This document shows positions 50,432 to 63,816 of a DNA stretch of 64,000 bases, piece by piece. Position 1 is the stretch's first letter; every line of letters begins with the position of its first letter. Location of the stretch: positions 481,001-545,000 of the forward strand of contig JAXIVH010000068.1 in assembly GCA_036785325.1 (NCBI GenBank), in the 5' to 3' direction. The translations under genes were made by a program, and so were the position numbers. The notes under the pieces are model-generated. The model saw nothing but the letters and a program-made list of their open reading frames with translations. It ran no database searches and was not told the DNA's origin. Source of the DNA: Urophycis tenuis. Lineage: Eukaryota > Chordata > Actinopteri > Gadiformes > Phycidae.

Positions 50432-53400
50432 CTGTGAGGCAGTGGTTCTTAAACTTTAGAATCTCAGGACCCAAATTACAACTTCGGTTAATATTCGGGT
50501 AATATTAAGAAATGCTGCTGTAAGGTGATGAACTATATGTTACCCTTATGTGATAAACTATATGTTATTTTGAGGCATTTTATAACAAACATGAAGGTAT
50601 TGTATGGTGAGTGTGTTAATAAACTGGAAGGTACTCACAGATGGCATCCATGGCTACGGTGCGGTCGGTGGGCTCACTGAAGGGCCCGGGTCCGGCCAGG
50701 TTCTCAGCACACACCCTGAAGATGTAGGTGAGGCCCTCCATCAGGCCGGTCACCTTCACCTCCAGGGAGTTCAGCAGGGCTCGGTTCACCCTGGTCCAGT
50801 GCTTACTGTTCACCTCCTTCCTCTCGATCCAGTAGCCCAGGATGGGGCTGCCATTGTCCTTGGGCTCATGCCAGGAGATGCGGGCACTACAGGCTGTCAC
50901 CTCATGCACCCTGGGGGTGTTAGGGGCATCTGGGGGGTCTGTGGGAGGACATTATGAGGCTCACTCAGCATCAGGACTGTTGTGATCACATTACAATCAC
51001 ATGATATACTGGTACTTTCTAAAATTCTAAATCTCTCTATATCTATCTGGTAACCATAGTGTGGATGTATCATGACTTGCCAAACTGGTTCTTGGCCACC
51101 ACTGGCTCCGAGATGCAGGGGGGTCCAACGCCAAACCTGTTCTCAGCTGTGACTCTGAAGATGTACTCCTTCCCTTCGATGAGCTTGGTGACGGGGTAGC
51201 TGGTGCCCTTCAGCGTGGAAGTGATGGTGATCCAGCCAATTTCGTCGTTATTGTTGTCCTTCTTCTCCAGGATGTAGTTGAGGATCTCACTGCCTCCATC
51301 ATCCCCGGGAGCCTCCCATTGGCACACCATTGAGGTGTTTCTGATCTCATCGTACATGAAGTTGATTGGAGCAGCAGGCTTGTCTGTCAATCACAACACA
51401 TGACAACATTCACTTAGACACTAGTGTTCTCTTACTAGAGTAGTGGTTTAACACTAGGGTGGTCTAACACTAATACAAGAGTAGTGGTCTCTTACTAGAG
51501 TAGTAGTCTAACACTAAGGTGGTCTAACACTAATACAAGAGTAGTGGTCTCTTACTAGAGTAGTAGTCTAACACTAAGGTGGTCTAACACTACTACAAGA
51601 CTAGTGGTCTCTTACTAGAGTGGTAGTCTAACACTAAGGTGGTCTAACACTACTACAAGAGTAGTGGTCTCTTACTAGAGTGGTAGTCTAACACTAAGGT
51701 GGTCTAACACTACTACAAGACTAGTGGTCTCTTACTAGAGTGGTAGTCTAACACTAAGGTGGTCTAACACTACTACAAGAGTAGTGGTCTCTTACTAGAG
51801 TAGTAGTCTAACACTAAGGTGGTCTAACACTACTACAAGACTAGTGGTCTCTTACTAGAGTGGTAGTCTAACACTAAGGTGGTCTAACACTACTACAAGA
51901 GTAGTGGTCTCTAAGTAATTTCTTAGTAGAGTTGTGGTCTCTTTCTGGACTTGTGGTCTCTTACTGGAGTCGAGGTCTCTAACTAGACGAGTCATTTCTT
52001 ACTGGAGTAGCGGTCTAACACTAGAGTAGTTAGTTGCTAGTGGTCTCTTACTAGACTAATGGTCTCTTAGTGGTCTGGTAGTGGTCTAACGGTAGTGTTG
52101 TGGAGCTGATGTTAAAGGAAAATGCCACCGTTTGTTCATACTGAACTACGTTCTTCTCTTTAAATACGGTTACATGAGTAGTTACACGACCCAGTATATT
52201 CCTTAGGATCCAAACAGGGGTAAAGTTAGAAGCAACCAAGCACTTCCACATTTTCCCTATTTAAATATGATTACATGAGTAGTTACACGACCCAAGTATG
52301 GTTACACAAAATGAAACATGCCAATTTTCTAAGCGGATAAAAAAGGATAACTATAATGTATGGCGAAATAACACCTGGGAGCACTTCGACGTCGGTGCAG
52401 TAATATCATCACTCCTAAAAGATCCTCTCCCCCTCCCCCTGTTACTTCTGTCAATAGAACCAACGTGACTTTTTACTTCAACTACTACAGGTAGTGCAGG
52501 CGATGGCGTGCAGGTCATGTTGGTTCTATTGACGGAAATAACAGGGGATGGGGAGAGGATCTTTTAGGAGTGATGATATTACTGCACCGACGTCGAAGTG
52601 CTCCCAGGTGTTATTTCGCCATACATTATAGTTATCCTTTTTTATCCGCTTAGAAAATTGGCATGTTTCATTTTGTGTAACCATACTTGGGTCGTGTAAC
52701 TACTCATGTAATCATATTTAAATAGGGAAAATGTGGAAGTGCTTGGTTGCTTCTAACTTTACCCCTGTTTGGATCCTAAGGAATATACTGGGCCAAGCTA
52801 CATGCTATCGGAGTAGCGCTGCATGCCAGAGTGATCTAGTGCACGCACGAAAGTGAGAGAGGTATGTGGCGTTTTGCTTTAAGAGGGAATAATATAAATA
52901 ATTAGTTTATACCAAGGATGTTGACGACACAGGAGGCGGTGGAAGCTCCATGCTGGTTCTCCACCTGGATGGTGAAGACGCCATGGTCGGCCCGGACAGT
53001 GTCTCGGATCATCAGGGCCGCCTGGCCCTTCTGGGTCTCATCCAGACCCAGACGCTCCCTCATCGGGGTCACAAACTCCTCCTCCGGCTCTGGGACCTGT
53101 AGACAGAAGGTCTGAAGGTGAGAGGTAGGAGACAATACAAACTGATTCATAGCGTTAACAGGGAGAGAGAGGAAGACCTTGGCTTTGCTCTTCTTCTTCT
53201 TGACCAATGGTGTGATCTTCTTGGTCTGTTCCTTGGTGACGTTCTCATCGTTCCTCAGCCATGTGATCTTGGGGTAGGGGCATCCGGAGATGTAGGCATC
53301 GATGCGGACCTCCTGGCCTTTCTTGACACACACGCCAGACTGCACGCGAGCATGGAGGGTGACCTTTGGTTTCTCTGAAAGGCCAAGTTTGTTTTTCAGT

Positions 53401-56400
53401 GAGTGGTGGTATGAGGAATGTGTTTCTATGTAGGTTTTGGTATGGTATGAGTCCTGTCTTTTCTAAGTAGGTTTTAGGTGTGTGAGAATAGGGTATGAGG
53501 CCTGTGTTTCTACGTAGATTTTTCAGTAGGTCATGAGGCCTGGTGGAGCTGTGTCCAGTACTTACCCACAGGGTCTGCAGCCTTGATGAGCTGTGTGCTG
53601 CGAGAAGGCTCGCTGACTCCAGCAGCGTTCTCCGCACGGACTCTGAACTGGTACTCCATATCCTCCTGGAGGTCCTTCACCACATAGGAAAGACCAGGGA
53701 CTAAGTTCTGGTTGATCCTCTCATAGCGATCCCCATCCTTCACCATCTTCTCCAGAATGTAGCCCTGGATGGCACAGCCTCCGTCATAGTCTGGAGCCTT
53801 CCAGCTGACCATGATGGACTTGGAGGTCGGGTCTTGGGCCTCCACCTGGATAGGTGGGTCTGGTTTCTCTGTGGATCAATCAATAATCAATCGGTCCAGT
53901 AGTTAGGTTCAGGGTTCTTATTGTATTTAACATGTATATTGAAGTTTATTATATATGATAACGTTTTTTTTAATCTTTTAAGTATATTCAAGTACTTAAA
54001 CCTGATTTCTTCCATACTAACAGTACTATATTATCGATATGATAGTGTATGATATATAGGTTAGAGATATGTATGATAGTATATGATATAATAATAATAA
54101 TAATATTAATAATAATACATTTTATTTCAAGCGCCTTCATGTCACCCAAGGACACTGTACAGTAAGGTAAAACAAGATGGTAATAAAATAACATGAGACA
54201 TCAGACAGGGAAAATAAAAACAGACACTGAACATTATGTTAAACACACTATAGAGAGAAAAAAACAAAACAAAACAAAACAAAAAACAACTAGATAATAA
54301 GTAAAACAGCAGTAAAAGATATATGGAAGAGGAAAGGGAAGGGGGGTGCATTGGTCGGCACTGGTCAAGGTCAGGGTAGGAGGCGTTAGGGGTTGGGGGA
54401 AAAGCCAGGGTGAATAGGTGGGTTTTGACTAGAGGTTTGAAAGTGGACAGTGAAGTGCATTGACGCAGTGCAAGTGGGAGGGAGTTCCAGAGTTTTGGAC
54501 TGGCCACGCTAAATGCCCTGTCACCCATGGTGCGGAGGTGTGCGGGAGGGGTGGAAAGGAGGTGGGCTTCAGTGGAGCGTAAGGTGCGGGTAGGTTGGTA
54601 GGGGGTCAGGAGGTTAGAAAGATAGGAAGGTGCAAGATTATGTTGTGCTTTGAAAGCGAGGAGAACGATTTTAAATGAATACGGTATTGCACAGGGAGCC
54701 AGTGTAGTTCGTGAAGGATAGGAGTGATGTGTTGCCAGGGCCTAGTGCGGGTGAGAACTCTTGCAGCGGAATTTTGTATGTATTGTAGTCTGTTTAGTAA
54801 CTTTGTTGAGACACCAAAGAGAAGGGCATTACAGTAGTCTAATCTGGAGGATATGAAGGCATGTATGAGAGTCTCAGCAGTGGTGGGGTGAAGTGAGGGG
54901 TGGAGTTTGGAAATGTTTTTAAGGTGAAAGAAAGCTGTTTTGGTGATGTTTTTTATGTGACTATCAAAATGGGAGGGTGGAATCTATAATGACACCAAAG
55001 TCTTTAGAGGTGGTGGTAGTGAAAAAGCCGGGGATGGATAACTGAGAGTGTTTGAACTTTTCCAACATGGCTGGTGTGGTAATGAGAATGGCTTCTGTTT
55101 TGTTATGGTTTAGTTTGAGAAAGTTCTGTGTCATCCAGTTGCTGATGGCATTAAGGCAGGTGCCCAGATTGGAGGGGGGAAGTGAGTTGGAGGGCTTACT
55201 ATGTATATAAATCTGTGTGTTGTCAGCATAGCAGTGAAAGTTTAAACCATGCTGACGTAAGATGTGACGAAGTGGAAGGATGTACATGACGAAGAGCAGG
55301 GGACCTAGGACAGAACCCTGGGGAACACCATGTGAGAGGGGTGAGCTGGGGGACCTGAAATTGGAGACAAACTGTTCCCTAGCTGTGAGATATGACCTAA
55401 ACCAGGTGAGTGGAGTGCCAGTGATACCAAAAAGTGTTTCCAGCCGGGTGAGCAGTGTTTTATGACAGACCGTGTCGAAGGCAGCTGTGAGGTCCAGCAG
55501 CAGGAGAATGCTGACATGGCCAGCAGCAATGAGAAGGTCGTTTATGACCTTGACCAGTGCCGTCTCAGTGCTATGCTGAGCCCTGAAACCAGACTGAAAG
55601 ACTTCTCATAAGCTATGGTGTGTCAGATGTTGTTGAATTTGTGAGGAGACGGTACGCTCAAGGAGTTTGGCTATAAATGGGAGGTTGGAGATAGGACATT
55701 AGTTATTGAGATCATCGGCAGGTGCACCAGTTTTTTTGAGTACTGGGGTGATAGCTGCAGTTTTGAGTGAGCATGGGACAGATCCAGTCAGAAGAGATGA
55801 ATTTATTATGTGAACAAGGAGGGGGCATAGAGATGGCAAGCAGTTTTTGACCAGTGGGATAGGCATAGGGTCCAAGAGGCAGGTAGTGGACTTAGCCTTA
55901 CTGGCAAGGTCATGGACAAAATGCTCATCCACCGGTTCAAAAGCAGAGAAAGACTGTGCTGGTGATACAAGGGTAATGGGTACATCACTCAGTGCAGTAG
56001 CAGTAGGGAGTGATTGAAGCTGGCTGTATATACTAGCCTTTTCAACAAGGCCCGGAGCCCCCCCTGACACTGACTCTCTCCCTTCCCCCACACAGTCCTA
56101 CATGCTACATCAACGTGGTATCTTCAGACATCTGCCTTACATTAACGCACAGTGTGTACAGTGTGTCCTCATTCAGGACCAATATTTTTTCTATGCATCC
56201 ACTACTGCTCCGTATTCCAAATTCATTGTACATTGTATATATATATATATATATTTATAGTTATTTTTACTTACTTACTTTTATTTTAATTTTTTTAATA
56301 CTGCTTTCTATTGCACCAATTGCACCAAGACAAATTCCTTGTAGGTGCAAACCTACTTGGCAATAAATCGAATTCTGATTCTGATTCTGATATGGTACTG

Positions 56401-58852
56401 ATTTTGTTTTGGAAAAAATTAAGAAACTCACAGCAGATATCAGTTGAGGGGGTAAGTGGGAAGGGTTTGGTAGGCTGGAGTAGCTTGTTAACCATGGAAA
56501 AGAGGGCTCTAGGGTTGCCCTGTCATCTAGCAATAATGGTGGTATAGTGCATGGATTTGGCTTCGTTAAGATATACTGTACATGTTTGTGATATACATGA
56601 TAATATATGATATCCATGAAGAAAGTACTTACGCTTGATTTCTTCAATGATTACTGGGCTGCGCAGCTCCAGGTACTCTCCAGCTCCAACCTTATTGTGG
56701 GCCTTGACCCGGAAGTGATACTGACAGTTGACGTATAAGTCCTTGACGGAGCAGGAGAGGACGTCCTCCCCTGAAAGGACTGGGATGTAGGTCTTCTTGG
56801 AGGCCTCACGGCGCTCCAGGGTGTAGCTGATGATGGGTGTGCCCCCATCGTGCTCCGGGGCTTCCCAGCTCATCTTGCAGGAGCTCTTGGTAACATCACT
56901 GGAGCTAATGTCCTTACACTGACCAGGAAGACCTGCAGGGTTTAACAGAAAGGGGTCAATCATTCAACACACTGACAGCAGATACTTTGGAAGAGTCCTC
57001 TCGATGACTTCAACACACTGAAAGTGAATATCCAGCAGTGTGATGTGAATACTGTGAGAGAGGCCTACCAATGACTTTGACGTTGACTGTCCCGCTGGCG
57101 GATCCCAGATTATTCTGCAGGGTGATGGTATATGCTCCGGCATCGCCTTGGGAAGACCTAAGCATCTCCAGGTGAGCATTGCTCATCTCCACGGTCATGG
57201 AGGTCCTGTCGTCCGCCTTACACTCCACTGTGTCCTTCTGCCACACCATGCTGGGCGTGGGGATGGCGGTGTAGGGGATGTTGAGGTGGAGCTTCTCCCC
57301 CTCCACAACCACCACATCTTGGCCGTCCAGCTCCAGGGTCGGGGCACCTGGGGAAGTAGGTTGGTGACCATACATTATCCATAACATGTTGTCAACCAAA
57401 CAAGTGGAAAGATAAGAGCCTGAAGCTCCTTGGTTCAAGTGTCTGAGAAATGATACGTACAGTCAGGATCCTTTGTGAAGATCTTGTCAGTTGTCTCTGA
57501 GGGATCGCTGACACCAATGGGGTTGATGGCCCGCACCCTGATTACATACTTCTTCTCTGGTTTGATTCCATCGTCGATGCGGAAGTTAGTTTCCTTGATT
57601 GGTCGAGTGTTGACCCGGAGCCACTTGAGCTCTGGTCGGGCCTCAGCCACCTCCACATGGTAGCCGCTAATTGGGCAACCTCCGTCCTTAGCAGGAGGCT
57701 TCCATGTAACGTTGATATGCAGCCTGCTGGCATCGGGGACGGCCACTTCCTGGGGGGGAGACGGTGGGCCTAGCAAGAGAAAAACATTTTGTTATTCGTT
57801 ATCAACAAGATTTGATGTAACTGTTACCATCTTTATGAGCATTACAATGAGCACACAAAATCAATAAAAGTACTCTCTTTGAGCTCAGCGGTGAGGTTAA
57901 AAATTGGAAAGTCAGCTATGTCCAAGGTTGCGTCAATGTTTGGAATGAAACTGCATAACAAAACATTGGCTATCCTGGCAACACCAAGCTAACACTTACT
58001 GGTGGGGTCTTCGATGATGAAGATCTCTGTGGGCTCACTGGGATCTCCAATGCCAGCCTCGTTTTCAGCTCGGATCTGGAACTGGACCTCAGTTCCCTCA
58101 TCCACATCTGTTACCTTGTACTGGGTCTGCTTGTCAGGAGTCTTACAGCACTTAAGCCAGCGGCTGCCAAGCTTCTCCTTCTTCTCAATCACATACCTGG
58201 GAAGGAAAGCAAGGTTCTCATGAATGTTTGAGAAGACACATTTCCCTACCACATGGGTTAATGAGATGACCAACAAAGGTTTGAGTAGTATTGCATTGCT
58301 CACAGGGAGGGAGATGGATTGAAGCACTAGCTGGAGAACTTACTTGGTAATGGGTCTTCCACCATTGCTTTTTGGGGCTTCCCATTTCAGTTCCACGTGT
58401 CTCTTGGTGACTTCCACCACCGTCAATGCGTATGGTGGTCCAGGAGTGGCTGAAAGACACAAGATATTAATGCCAAATGTTTTGGCAATGCTCAACAGCA
58501 CTGGTCAAACTATATTGTGGTACAGTACCACACAAAGAGAAAACACTCACTGAACGTGTCCTTGGCTAGCACCGCATCCTCCAGCTCACAGAACTCCCCC
58601 ATCCCAACCATGTTCTCAGCGGCAACTCTGAACACATAGAGGGAGCCCTCGTTGAGGGGCGTCACCGAGTACTTGAGCTCCTTCACAGTGGTGTCCACCG
58701 CCTGCCAGCCCTTCCTCCTCACATCCCTCTTCTCCACCACGTAGTTAGTGATGGGGGAGCCTCCGTCGCTGCTAGGCAACTGCCATTTGAGGTCAGCACT
58801 GACCTTGGTTATATTGGCCACCTCCAGCCACTGAGGAGCAGATGGGGGGTCT

Positions 58853-58919
<67 letters not shown>

Positions 58920-61900
58920 AACAGAGATGAAGACAGAGACACTGAGATAAGACAGAAATAAGTAACAAGGGACAAGGTATTTGACTTGTGTGTTTAGGAC
59001 TATGGGTTCTTTATTTGAATATAAAGTGCCAATAGCCTATGGCATGTGATTCAACACTAGGTCTAAGCTTGGTCCAGGAGATAAGTGATAAGAAGCATTA
59101 TGGGGGGAGGTTAGCCATAACTTACATAGTCTCTCCTTGCAGAGCACAGGGTCGCTGGCCTCGCTGGGTTCACTCTCTCCAGCCTTGTTGACAGCCTTGA
59201 CCCGGAAGCAGTACTCCTGTTTCTCCATCAGACCTTTGAGCAGGTGTTCAGTCTGAGGAATGTCCTCTGCGATACGGACCCATTCCTCACTTCCTGCCTT
59301 TTGAAACTCAATGATGTAGCCATCAATCTTTGCACCGCCATCGTGCTCTGGCCGGGTCCACAGCAGGTTGGCTGAGGTTTTGCCGATGTCCTTTACAAGA
59401 GGCTTGCCAGGGGCCCATGGAGCATCTTGAAACAGCACATCGTCAACATGTGAGTATGTTACTCATTTCAACAGGTCATTTATTTGAAGAACTTTATTCA
59501 ATAATTTGGGCATTAGCATGTATCTTGACAAAGATTGTAGCGGGGAGGGGTAATTGTGCTGTGACAAACCAATTGGATCTTTGATGAGGATGGGATCTGT
59601 TTCCACACTGGGTTTGCCGGGTCCAGCCAAGTTCTCAGCCAGCACGCGGAAGCTATACTTCTTCTTGGTTGGCAGGCCCTTCACCCTGGAGCACAAAGAG
59701 GATTGTTGTTCAAGTCACCCAAGCTTTGAATTAGTCATCAAGGTTACATGACTCTTTCTTGGTAAGAAATGGAAACCATTGAATTAATATGAAATGTTCT
59801 TTTTGAGGTTATTTAGATGGATTTGACCATTACCTAAATGTAGCATCCTTAACAGGGAGTTTGTTGCATCGAATCCACTTATCACTCTCTGGGTCAAACT
59901 TCTCTACCCAGTAGCCAGTGATCGGACTGCCACCGTCTTCATCAGGCTCAAACCATGTGAGAGTGACGGCATCCTTGGTGATGTCTGAAGGAGTCACTCT
60001 GGTTGGAGAACCAGGAGGATCTGGAACAAAAACAAAGACCATCTTAAAATATAATTGTTCTACATAGACACAACATGTAAGTTTTTTCCAGTGGCGGACC
60101 TACCAAAGGAGTACTTGGCAATGATGGGGACATGCTCGGCTGGTTGGCTGATTCCGTACTGGTTCTCAGCGCTCACCCTGAAAATGTATTCTTTCAGAGG
60201 GGTCAGTTTACAGGCATTGAAGGTGGTTTGCTTGACTGTGGCTGAAAGCTTGACCCATTCCTCCTTGTCTGTCTGTCGTTTCTCTACAATGTAGTTGGTG
60301 ATGGCGGAGCCGCCGTCGTCTCTCGGGGGGTTCCAGGCCAGGAAGCAGGACACGTTGGTGATCTCAGAGATGTCAAAGGCAGCCGGAGGACCGGGCTTAT
60401 CTGGAGGAATCAGGAGGAATAACACATTTAATACTCATCTTTTGGTACAACTCATTAGGATATTTATATATCCTGCCCAGTGTTTCCCACACATTGACGA
60501 GACTATGGCGCACCGCCATAGTCTAATTTCGGCCGCCATAGTTTCAATATCCCCCCGGACCAGAACTAGTGAGCAGAGCTGAGCGGTGCGAATATTCCGC
60601 TCCTCTCTCAGATGGCTGTTCTCTCGGCCGCTCGTCACTCTAAATCGCGTCCGGCCGCTCCGCTCATTTTCGCTCCCCGCTCCACTGAAATCGCTCCACG
60701 CTCGCTCCAATTTAAATGAGGGAGAAATAATCTACTACGAATTGCCACCTTAAACAGAAAACGTACATACTAAAGAACTAAGAGCAACGGCAATATATTT
60801 CAGTCATAGAACATTTATTTTAAAAGATAGACAAGTGCAACAAGAAGACACACGTTTGGATTTGGGCATGCCTCAGACTCGTGGTGTGAGCGGTATTGGA
60901 GCGACACTGGAGCGGAACACAGCGGCCGCTCCGGCGTCTGAATAAAAAAACGCTCCACGCTCCAGCAACATTCCATCTGCTCCTCGCTCGCTCGCGCTCC
61001 GCTCCGCTCACTCTGGCCCGGACTCATTTCACCTAGTTAAATAGACTTCACTAGCAGCTCAATGCCAACACAGGTGGGCTGCAGCGTTAATGGCTGGATT
61101 GGCTCCCCAACGTTCTGTTTCCCCCCGTCGTCATGGCAAAGCATCCTCGCGACCCCCCGCCCCCCCAGCTGCGCGCTTGACAGTTCACTAGTAGTATAAA
61201 GGCTCAGTCAGCACTGTGTTTTAGTCATTTTTGTACAAATGCTTTCTGAAAACTCCTCAACCCCATTTAGTATGACACATTGTGTCATCAACATTCATAT
61301 CAGTACCAGCAGTTTGTAAGTAATTTGTCAGTAATTGATATGTCATAAATTGGTTCTCAAAATTCACCAGATAGATGTATTTAAATGAAATGTACTGAAT
61401 TTTTTCTCCCGGGGGGGCATGCCCCCGGACCCCCCTAGAGGATTGCGAGCCCCCCACCATAGTCTACAAAAATCCTGTGGGAAACACTGATCCTGCCTAT
61501 TGTCTGTAATATGCCTATAGCATACCTAGAATGTTGACATCGATGGTAGCAGTGGCGCGTCCACAAGTGTTGACGGCCTCGATAATGTAGGTAGCCGTGT
61601 CCCCTCTGGTGCTGTTGTCTACAGACAGCTTGGAGTGTCCCGGCTGGGTGTCGATAGTGATGCGCTCATTTGCCTTCAGCACCAGGTCAGCCTTGGTCCA
61701 CTTCACCCTGGGATCAGGCTTTCCAGTAACATCCGCCGGAAGCTCAAACTTAGTGCCAGCTCTGGCGGTCAGACCTGCAAGCAGCTTCACGTCCAGCTGA
61801 ATCACTGGAGGCTCTGTTGGAAGGAAAGAAGGAAGAGTTCAGTAAGTAACCACCTCAAAAGTTCTTCCTGTGTTCTATGGATGAAGAACAGTTCTGGAAG

Positions 61901-63717
61901 AAGGTAGCCCCTAGATGCAGAGGAGGCAGGGTTATGTATGTGTGAGCTGACCTTTAGCATCCACCGCCTGGATCTCGTCAGTGACCCTGCAGGGCCTCCC
62001 CGCTCCCAGCTTGTTGAAGGCCTTGATACGGTAGGAGTACCACTGGCCCTCAATCAGACCCGTCACCTGGCACCTGCCACACACATCACAACATACATCA
62101 CATACATCAAAACTACATCATTCAGGCAGGAGGTTGTGTGATTACTACACACTAATAAATTATAACCTAACCAGAAGGTTGTGGTGTAACTATGCACTAT
62201 CTAATCTAATCTAATCTAATCTATCCAAAGGGTTGTGAAGTTAATTTACTACACACTACCGAATTGAATCCAGCCAGAGGGTAGTCTGGTTACAACACAC
62301 AACGTGATCTAATCTAACCAAAAGGTTGTGTGGTTACTATGCACTATGAAATCTAATTTCCAGCTCCAGATGTCTCACTTGAGCTCAGGCATGGGCTCCC
62401 CGCAGGGCTCCCACTTGTCCGTTCCTCTCTGGCACTTCTCCACCATGTAGCCCTTGATGTTGGAGCCCCCATCGTACTTGGGGGGCTCCCAGAACAGGAA
62501 GATGCTCTTGGCACCCTTATCTCTCCACTTCAGGTTTTCTGGGGCGTCAGGAACAGCTGCACACACAAGATAGCACTGTTATCAGACACGCATATTACAC
62601 CAGGAAGAACACTGCTCTCTACCCTTGGGGCTACCATTTCAATATATACCTTCGTAATGTAGCCCTGGCTAGACCAATCACCAGACTACGCCACCCCCTA
62701 AGCTAAACTGGAATAGAGAGGGGGACTGTTCCAATAATGGTCCAACACAGGTTCTTGGAAAACACATATAAAGATCAAGTTTATTTTTGTTTCTCGTTAA
62801 AAATACAGTGTCACTTCCAAGGCCAATACATGAATAGACACACAGACACAGTTCATGGGTATGACCACGCCGTTGGGTGAGAATCCTGAGCCACTAACAC
62901 CCAGACTGACAAAGGGGGAGGGCCTGCCTCCGATACCACATGTGAGCACACTAAATATTCATTGGGTACAAACCACTACAAGTGTACCACTCAGGTGCAT
63001 TAAGAAAAGGGGGTTTCCCACTTCACTGCACTGCACATAATACCATGGGTGAAACAAAAACTACTAGAGGAGACCCTGCCAACCTGTACTCTAGGCTAGG
63101 GCCCAATCATTTCCCAGGCGGATGAGGGAGGGAGAGAGACACAGGGGAAACAAATAACAAAATAACAAACAAACAAAAAGAAAACCCTCTAACCTGTGGC
63201 TCACAGTCTGCTCCTAACCACATACATACCACTAGGCCCCCAGGCTAGAGGGGAAAACAAATAAACAAAACAAAAATCCTAAAAAGCAGCACCCGGACAT
63301 ACAATCAAACGTTAATCATACAAAGAGAACAGCAGCCGACAATACTGTATTGCAGCGTGCTTCTTCGCGGACTAAACGCTGCACCAGAGAAAGCAGCACA
63401 CCAGACGTCTATACGCTGTCAGCGACCACACGAGCCATTGAAGACCCAAAACACAGCTAGATGTCACAACCAGCAATGGATGGCTACTGGCATGAGGACC
63501 CAAGGTGTCTATATCCAAGCCTGTCCCGATTTAACTAATTTGCAGCCAATCACAGCCCCACCCCCTTACTAGTGACGCAAACACACAAGAAAGGTGACAG
63601 AGGTGAAGCAAAATAAAAGTTTCCTACACAGGTTGGTCCCATCGGCTACAGTAAGAACACAGCTCTCCACATCCATGTGGTCATGGATGCAGTTACTCAT
63701 GAGTTAAAAAGTGATAC

Positions 63718-63816
<99 letters not shown>

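Noticed and set aside
51421..51915. Regular 60-bp spacing that could suggest a CRISPR array
   Set aside because: Units are head to tail with no unique spacers, in a vertebrate intron; it is a minisatellite.
54142..55287. Host genes in the 2.8-kb intron
   Set aside because: All open stretches belong to one broken non-LTR reverse transcriptase.
60435..61027. GC-rich ORFs within the hAT element
   Set aside because: Repetitive CGCTCC-type sequence, no domain, different frames; not a transposase.
61802..62053. ORF in another frame over exon 61952-62073
   Set aside because: It lacks FN3 motifs; the correct frame gives GQWYSYRIKAFNKLG and joins its partner exon.
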